Shown: piece by piece, positions 32,959 through 38,868 of the stretch
Numbering within the stretch: position 1 is the stretch's first letter
Layout of the letters: the number at the start of each line of letters is the position of its first letter
DNA from: Kiritimatiellia bacterium
GTDB lineage: Bacteria; Verrucomicrobiota; Kiritimatiellia; RFP12; UBA1067
Assembly (NCBI GenBank): GCA_017427485.1
Contig: JAFRSR010000411.1
Location: 1 to 42,090 of the forward strand
Reading direction: 5' to 3'
Length of the DNA: 42,090 bases
Program-made: the position numbers and the translations under genes
Notes under the pieces: model-generated
Told to the model about the DNA's origin: nothing
Seen by the model: only the letters and a program-made list of their open reading frames with translations
The model's database searches: none

Positions 32959-34832
32959 ATGAAGAGAATCAAATCCAACAGTATCGGCGCGTTCAACGCA
33001 TTGGGCCGAGCTCTCGCGTGCTGCATGGCGTGCGCCTTTCGGGAATCGTCCAGATCAGGAAACCTGCTTACGCCGTGAACGGGAGCCCGTTCAATTCGGC
33101 GCTTCGCTTTCTCGCGGACTACAACTATCCGGAGATTCCCGTCGTTGCCGACAGCGGCGCCAATCAGATCGCCGGCTGGTGCGAGAACATCGGCCCCGTC
33201 TCCCTCTCTGAGAGGAACTCCCTCTCGCCGGGTGTGGGGGCGAAGAGCGTCGGCACGCTCGGCATGGAGTCGCTGACCATGGCGAACGGTGCCAGCCTTA
33301 TCGCCTCGCTCTACCAGCAGGAGGACGGTTCGGTCACGTCGGACCTCATTCGCGTGAAGGGTAATCTGACGAAGGGTTCCAATCCCATCGAGATTCAATT
33401 TGACTGTTTCCCGTCTGGCACGAACGGTGTCGTCAAGGGACGTCTCCTGACTGCGGCGAATCTCGGCACCGCAGGCGGGCTCACGGTGGACGACTTCACC
33501 TGGCGCATTCAGGACGCTAGTCTCAACAACATCGTCACGGGCGAGTTGTCCATCGAGCAGGATGCGGACGGCACGAACTACCTCTTCTTCACTCGCACCA
33601 GCACCATGCCCGTCTATTTGACGGGGCTGGACACCGGGGGCCTAACTGGCTCGTCCTTTGATCGCGGGACCAACTGGGACAACAAGAAGACGCCGGATGC
33701 CGAACACGACTACATCGTCCCGAACGGCCAGCTTCTGCGTTGCTATGTGGACGCCATTCCCTTCAAGGGACGCTCGCTTTCCGTGCAGGAAGGCGGCGAT
33801 TTCTCGATTTGCGGCGTGAAGGCAGTGGTCAACGACCTCCGAGCCTACCCCGGGGCACGCTTCTCCACGCGGACCAGCAATCTTCTGAACCAGCTGCAGG
33901 GGGGCTTGAGCGTCTACTCAACGACGGCAAAACCGCTTGATTTCATGATTGAAGGTGGCGCCTCCGCGCGCCAGCTCACGCTTGGCGCGAGTCTTGTCGG
34001 CGGCAACGACGCGAGGGTGCGTTTCCGCTGCTATACCAAGGGGCCGGCGGTTGGTTCAGATACCTTCACCGGCGGCAAGTTCGTCATCAATGGCGACAAC
34101 TCAGCCTACAAGGGCAAGATTACGATCCATCAGGAAAAGATTCTGGCGGAGTTCGCGAACGAGACGGCGCTCGGCGGGCGGGCCGACGCCTTCGCCGCCG
34201 ACCGCCTCATCATTTCCAGCAACGGAACCTTCTGCTGCAACTCCACGTACACGCTCTCCGACCCGACGCGGGGCATCACCCTGCAGGCGCCGGACAACCC
34301 CGCCAACTACTCCAAAGGCGGCGGCAACTTCGAGGTCACGGCCGGCAACACGCTGACGATCCAGAACGTGATCACGGGTAATGGGTCGTTGCGCAAGTCC
34401 GGTGACGGCAACTTGGTGCTTGATGCGACAAACGCCACGTTCTCCGGCGTTGTCCAGCCCAAGGAGGGCAAGCTCGTGGTCCGCAACAAGGACGCGCTGG
34501 GAACGGGCACGATCAAGCCGTTCGCCGACGGCATCCTGCGCATCGAGACGGTGGACGGCGTGACGCTTACGCCCGCCGAACCCTTTGACGCGTCGGGGTC
34601 GGGCGTGCTGAACGTCGAGCTCGCCGCCTTTGACGCGCCTTCCAGCGGGAAGATTGAGGCGAACGTCTTCACGTTGTCGAACGCGACGGCGTTCGACACC
34701 TCGTCTGTTCAGATCGTGGCCCCGGCGTTGGGCAGTAGATACAAGATCGAGGTTGCGACGAAAGCGACGGCGGCCGGTCTGGTGGTATACGCCACCGCGA
34801 CCCCAAGGGGCATGACGATCCTCTTCCGCTGA
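32959..34832 (+). CDS. Exported beta-strand-repeat protein, G-M-T-I-L-F-R end, N-terminal frameshift
   Basis: The ATG at 32959 has GAGAGG 8 nt upstream and encodes a good signal peptide (M-K-R-I-K-S-N, then A-L-G-R-A-L-A-C-C-M-A-C-A). That frame stops at 33078. The long body frame, open from a GTG at 33018, begins with S-G-I-V-Q-I-R-K-P and has no signal peptide of its own. One extra nucleotide near 33036-33045 would join them, so the gene is frameshifted by one base, or the sequence has an error. The body (about 600 aa) is beta-rich and holds an autotransporter-associated repeat (I-T-G-N-G-S-L-R-K-S-G-D-G-N-L-V-L-D, then F-S-G-V-V-Q-P-K-E-G-K-L-V-V). It ends A-T-P-R-G-M-T-I-L-F-R. Surface or secreted passenger-like protein; no autotransporter barrel is present. 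Confidence 0.75.
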
Positions 34833-34844
34833 CTTTCTCAGTGC

Positions 34845-34893
34845 GCCGCCAAGATGGCGGCTCTCCATATGGGGAGCCGCCGTGCCGGCGGCT
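34845..34893. repeat. Two GC-rich hairpins after the 32959 gene
   Basis: GCCGCC-AAGAT-GGCGGC (34845-34861) and AGCCGCC-GTGCC-GGCGGCT (34875-34893). They begin 13 nt after the stop codon and could serve as a terminator, although no T-run follows. Confidence 0.8.
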
Positions 34894-34897
34894 GGAT

Positions 34898-34996
34898 GTG
34901 AATGTTGCCAATGTGAGAATGTTGCCAATGCCCAATTCCAATACCCAATTGGCAACATTGGTACTGGCAACATTTCCACACTGGCAACATTTCCAC
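34898..34996. repeat. GTTGCCAAT palindromic element, copy B
   Basis: Nearly identical to copy A at 32771-32870 and again followed by the TTGCGG/TATGAT promoter. Confidence 0.93.
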
Positions 34997-35011
34997 GGGC
35001 CGCTTTTCGGC

Positions 35012-35041
35012 TTGCGGGAAAGGGCTGGAGTGTGATATGAT
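35012..35041 (+). promoter_or_regulatory. Promoter of the 1209-aa gene, behind palindrome copy B
   Basis: TTGCGG at 35012-35017, 18-bp spacer, TGA-TATGAT with the hexamer at 35036-35041. Transcription would start near 35048 and give a leader of about 125 nt containing the heptamer palindrome. Confidence 0.75.
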
Positions 35042-35075
35042 AACGCCAAGTTTGAGTGTCGTTTGTCTTGAAAAA

Positions 35076-35148
35076 GGACAGAGGACAGAAGACGGAGGAC
35101 AACGGTTGGAACCGCAATCCTTTGTCATTTGTCCTTTGTCTTTTGTCC
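35076..35148. repeat. Heptamer palindrome in the 5' leader of the 1209-aa gene
   Basis: Left arm 35076-35105 in 7-bp units (GGACAGA, GGACAGA, AGACGGA, GGACAAC), right arm 35119-35148 in the complementary units (CCTTTGT, CATTTGT, CCTTTGT, CTTTTGT). The loop holds a perfect CGGTT-GG-AACCG. Same family as the in-frame cassette at 39884-39970. Confidence 0.9.
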
Positions 35149-35173
35149 TCAAACACGTGCGAAAGGGAAGCCA

Positions 35174-38100
35174 ATGAAAAAGAGAGCCTGTTTGGTCTGC
35201 ATGGCGGCGATGGGAATCGCCGGCGGCATGGCGTTGTCCGCGGCGGCCGCGGTGGTCCACACCGATTCCGACGGGACCACGTTCGACGTGACGGGTGGCA
35301 CGCTCACCGTCAACGTGCCGACGTTCGGGAAGACGAACTCCTACGACTACGTGGCGAACATCCTGAACAACGGCTCGTACGCCATCACCGACATCGTGAA
35401 GGACGGCCCCGGCGTCCTCAACGCGAAGGCGGCGTCCGCCTACACCGGCAGCTGGACGATCAACGCCGGCGCGGTGCGGTGCACCGCGAACCAGAGCCTC
35501 GGCAGCACGTCGGGCACGGCCGCGTCGAAGGGCGCCGTCACCGTCAAGTCCGGCGCGGCGATCAAGCTGGAGGTCGATCCCTGCTACGTGCTGAACAACA
35601 GGCGCATCTTTGTCGAGGGCGCGGGCGACGGTACGGCCTACAAGAGCGCAATCGTCGGAAAAGCCGCCACGGCAACGGACAGGAACGGAATCGCGGGCTC
35701 GTCGATCCAGCTGACGGGCGACACGGATTTCTGGGCGGAGGGCGGTTGCACCGTCGACATCGGCAACAGCGCATTCGATCTGGCCGGCCATACCTTCAAC
35801 GTCTGCGGCAAGGCCTGGTCGTGGTTCTATTTCCGCGGGGGAATGATGGCCACGAACAGCAATGCGTCGGTGGACGCCGTGGTCAAGATTCCCAAATCCA
35901 CCAACATGAAGACAACCTTGACCGGCCTCACCACGTGGCTTGGCGGCGGCAGGAACGTGATCGACGTCACGGGAAACGGGCGAATCTACATCGAGGGCAA
36001 AGTCGAAGGCGACTGGACGATGAAGCTCAAGGGGCCGGTACGCGGCATCCGGACTACTACGCCGCAGACGACGCGAAGTTCATACTACATACGGCTCCCC
36101 ACGGTCATCAACGGTGCCGTGACGATTGGCAATGGCGACAACACGAATCCGGGCTATGGTCTTGAGCTCGGCGGCAGCATCACCGGCAATTCATCGTCCT
36201 CCATCACTGTGAACAGGGGTGCATGGGTGTCGTTCGCCAACGCGGACGTCGACTATGCCGGCTCGTTCACGCTCTCGGGCGAGGGTGACGCCATGTACCG
36301 CTGTACGGCGTACTTCCAGGCGGGCGCGCCATTCCTCACGGCGGCGGACAAGACGGTTTCCGTCAACGACTCGGACATCTGGATGGACTCGACGACCGTA
36401 CGCGCGATTTCCAGCCTCTCCATCACCAAGGGGAAGAGCACCGTCACGGGCAGCGCGGCCGGTTCCACGATTCCCGCCATTACGGTGACGGGCGGCGCGA
36501 CGAACGTCCTCGACACGCCTGCCGCGATCGGCACGTACACGCTCACGCAGGGCCGTCTCGTGTTTGGCGGCACGTTGCCGGCGATCTCCAACTTGGACTG
36601 TGCGAATGATCAGGTCGTCGACCTGAACGGCAAGGACGTGACCGTCGGCACGTTCACGTGCCGTGTGCAGGCGTTTGAGAATCTGGGCACGCTGACGGCG
36701 GAGAACCTGGTGATCGACTTCGTCACGAAGCCGGCCGTCATTCCATCCTTTGTTTCGGTGGGCGGCACAGGACCGATTCCCGTGAAGATGGGCGGCGGCA
36801 ACCTGATCGCCGGCAGGTATGTGGTGGCCTACTTCGCGCCCGGCGCGACGGTTCCCGAAACGTCGCGCTTCACGGCTTCGGTCGAGTCCGGGATTGCCGC
36901 GACATTCTCCTCCGAACCCGTGGCGAGCGGCGAATACGCCGGGTACACGGCCCTTGTCGTCGATGTGGCTCCGGCCGCGCCCGTGGCTGCCGAGACCGTC
37001 ACCGACGCCGACGGCACCACCTTCGCGTGTGCCGACAGGATCCTGACGGTCACGGTGCCCGGCGGGCTCACGAACGCCTACGACTACTCGTCGCTCGTGG
37101 CGGCGCACTTCGTGACGAACATCGTCAAGCTGGGCGACGGATCGCTCGTGGCGCGCGCGATGACGTCGTACGCCGGCGACTTCACGATCCGCGCGGGATA
37201 CTTCTACATCAAGAACACGGGCGACCTCGGGCGCGAGCGGTTCGGCGTCACGCGCGTGCTGTCCCCGGGCGCGCTCGCGGTGGGGGATGATCCTGCTATG
37301 AACGGCGTGATCAAGTGGGAGACGGTCTATCTGGAAGGAAGCGGACCCGACGGCCGCGGCGCGCTGAGGGGACCACGCAATGCCCCAACCACCAGCACCC
37401 ATCCCCTTGAGCGGATGACGTACATCCTCACCGGAGACGTCAAACTGCTCCACAACAACAGATCGTTCGAGCCCTACTCATCCGTGTTCGACGTCGCCGG
37501 CCACACGCTCACGTTCCGTCCATTATCGACTTGGGCGCAGATGGGCTATTTCAGGCAATGTCAGATCACGAACAGCGTGCCGGGATCGGCCGGCAAGTAT
37601 CAGGCGATCGTCGAGGAGTCTTACACGTACCCCAAGATGCAGCTGGACGGCCCTTCGTCCTGGCTGGGCGGCACGAACAACGTGATCGCCGCTACGTACC
37701 GGGTCTATCTGGGCAAGACGGACGGCGACTGGACGTTCTCGTCCGAAAGCGACAGCGTCCATATCTGGGGCGCGAGCTCGGTGACCGACCCCACCTCGTC
37801 GGACGGCGGATACTACACGGGCCCCGTACGCCTCAACAAAAACCTGAAGTTGGGGATCAACGAGAACACGGCAACGAACTCGAGCCGGAAGACCTCGCAT
37901 GCCTATCCGATGTCGTTCTACGGTCCGTTCCTCGGGGCGGCGAGCCGGACGTTGACGGTGTCGGGGCCGGTCCACCTCTTCTCCCCGACCAATTATTTTG
38001 AGGGCACCGTGTTACTCAACGGCTACATGGATCCGGCGAAGCAGAATCCCGTGATTCGCAATGCGCTGTATCTCCACGACGGCGCGTCTTTCCCCGGCGG

Positions 38101-38803
38101 CGCGGGCAAGGTCGTGACCGTGGACGACATGGACCTGTGGCTCGGCGCCGGCACGGCGTTCCGTCTTCCGGCCTTCAGCCACACGACCCGGGCGATGACC
38201 GTGTGGGGCGGTCCGCGCGGCGACTCCGCGGCGGGCCGGGCCGTGTTCAAGAGCTTCGAGAAGACCAGTACGGGCCAGCTGACCTTCGACACGCCCGCGA
38301 TCGTGGCCGGGGACATGACGGTGTCCAAGGGCACGTTCGCCCTCGGCACCAACATGCCGAACAGGGTGCGCACGGCCGCCGAGCTGCCGGTGTTTTCGAA
38401 CCTGGTGTTCGCGGCGGGGACGACGTTCGACATGAACGGCAACGCGATCGAGGTGCCGAACATCGTCGGCGCGCCGACGCTCGCGGACGCGGCGGCGCTG
38501 ACGGTGGGCGAGAGCCTGACGGCGCGTGGCGCGGAGGTCGCGCACGGCACGAACCTCGTCTCGTCGTCGTCGCTGGCGTTCGCGGAAGGGGCGGTGGTGC
38601 GCCTCACGGGCGCGGCGAGCCTGCTGAAGACATCCACGTACACGCTCTGCACGGCTGCGGGCGGCGTCACGGTGCCCGGCGGCGAGGAGGTGCCGGTGGA
38701 GACGGACCTTCGTTCCAACGACTGGCACGCGTGCCTGACGCCCGACGGCAAGTCCCTGGAACTCGTCTACATCCCCCAGGGCACCACCATCCTCTTCCGC
38801 TGA
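35174..38803 (+). CDS. 1209-aa exported beta-strand-repeat protein with two modules
   Basis: Start at 35174 (AGGGAAG upstream); signal peptide M-K-K-R-A-C-L-V-C-M-A-A-M-G up to A-A-A-A-V. The mature protein is two homologous modules of about 580 residues. Shared blocks include T-D-S-D-G-T-T-F-D-V against T-D-A-D-G-T-T-F-A-C; N-S-Y-D-Y against N-A-Y-D-Y; I-V-K-D-G-P-G-V-L against I-V-K-L-G-D-G-S-L; T-T-W-L-G-G-G-R-N-V-I against S-S-W-L-G-G-T-N-N-V-I; and K-T-V-S-V-N-D-S-D-I-W against K-V-V-T-V-D-D-M-D-L-W. The second module starts near residue 607. Autotransporter-associated-type strands are visible, but there is no barrel domain. It ends L-V-Y-I-P-Q-G-T-T-I-L-F-R. Likely a surface-exposed structural or binding protein. 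Confidence 0.85.
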   Translation: MKKRACLVCMAAMGIAGGMALSAAAAVVHTDSDGTTFDVTGGTLTVNVPTFGKTNSYDYVANILNNGSYAITDIVKDGPGVLNAKAASAYTGSWTINAGAVRCTANQSLGSTSGTAASKGAVTVKSGAAIKLEVDPCYVLNNRRIFVEGAGDGTAYKSAIVGKAATATDRNGIAGSSIQLTGDTDFWAEGGCTVDIGNSAFDLAGHTFNVCGKAWSWFYFRGGMMATNSNASVDAVVKIPKSTNMKTTLTGLTTWLGGGRNVIDVTGNGRIYIEGKVEGDWTMKLKGPVRGIRTTTPQTTRSSYYIRLPTVINGAVTIGNGDNTNPGYGLELGGSITGNSSSSITVNRGAWVSFANADVDYAGSFTLSGEGDAMYRCTAYFQAGAPFLTAADKTVSVNDSDIWMDSTTVRAISSLSITKGKSTVTGSAAGSTIPAITVTGGATNVLDTPAAIGTYTLTQGRLVFGGTLPAISNLDCANDQVVDLNGKDVTVGTFTCRVQAFENLGTLTAENLVIDFVTKPAVIPSFVSVGGTGPIPVKMGGGNLIAGRYVVAYFAPGATVPETSRFTASVESGIAATFSSEPVASGEYAGYTALVVDVAPAAPVAAETVTDADGTTFACADRILTVTVPGGLTNAYDYSSLVAAHFVTNIVKLGDGSLVARAMTSYAGDFTIRAGYFYIKNTGDLGRERFGVTRVLSPGALAVGDDPAMNGVIKWETVYLEGSGPDGRGALRGPRNAPTTSTHPLERMTYILTGDVKLLHNNRSFEPYSSVFDVAGHTLTFRPLSTWAQMGYFRQCQITNSVPGSAGKYQAIVEESYTYPKMQLDGPSSWLGGTNNVIAATYRVYLGKTDGDWTFSSESDSVHIWGASSVTDPTSSDGGYYTGPVRLNKNLKLGINENTATNSSRKTSHAYPMSFYGPFLGAASRTLTVSGPVHLFSPTNYFEGTVLLNGYMDPAKQNPVIRNALYLHDGASFPGGAGKVVTVDDMDLWLGAGTAFRLPAFSHTTRAMTVWGGPRGDSAAGRAVFKSFEKTSTGQLTFDTPAIVAGDMTVSKGTFALGTNMPNRVRTAAELPVFSNLVFAAGTTFDMNGNAIEVPNIVGAPTLADAAALTVGESLTARGAEVAHGTNLVSSSSLAFAEGAVVRLTGAASLLKTSTYTLCTAAGGVTVPGGEEVPVETDLRSNDWHACLTPDGKSLELVYIPQGTTILFR

Positions 38804-38855
38804 CTTTCCGCGCCTTTGCCCTCGGCGAGTTCGTACAAAAGCTGTGCTGTTTTGA

Positions 38856-38861
38856 TATACT
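38856..38861 (+). promoter_or_regulatory. Extended -10 of the MmeI-like gene, leaderless layout
   Basis: TTGA-TATACT, then ACTCGCC, then GTG at 38869. Seven nt between the -10 and the start codon leave no room for a ribosome site. The -35 is not clear. Confidence 0.55.
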
Positions 38862-38868
38862 ACTCGCC

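Larger units (their letters stand above)
34833..35173. other. 341-bp gene-free stretch: hairpins, palindrome, promoter, leader
   Basis: From left to right: two GC-rich hairpins (34845-34893), GTTGCCAAT palindrome copy B (34898-34996), a promoter (35012-35041) and a heptamer palindrome in the presumed 5' leader (35076-35148). The AAGGGAAG ribosome site before the ATG at 35174 lies outside the palindromes. Nothing protein-coding was seen. Confidence 0.8.

Noticed and set aside
38137..38868. Upstream extension of the MmeI-like gene
   Set aside because: The frame is open, but it overlaps the end of the 1209-aa protein in another frame, is Arg-rich, and the extended -10 plus GTG at 38869 gives the normal MmeI-family N-terminus.
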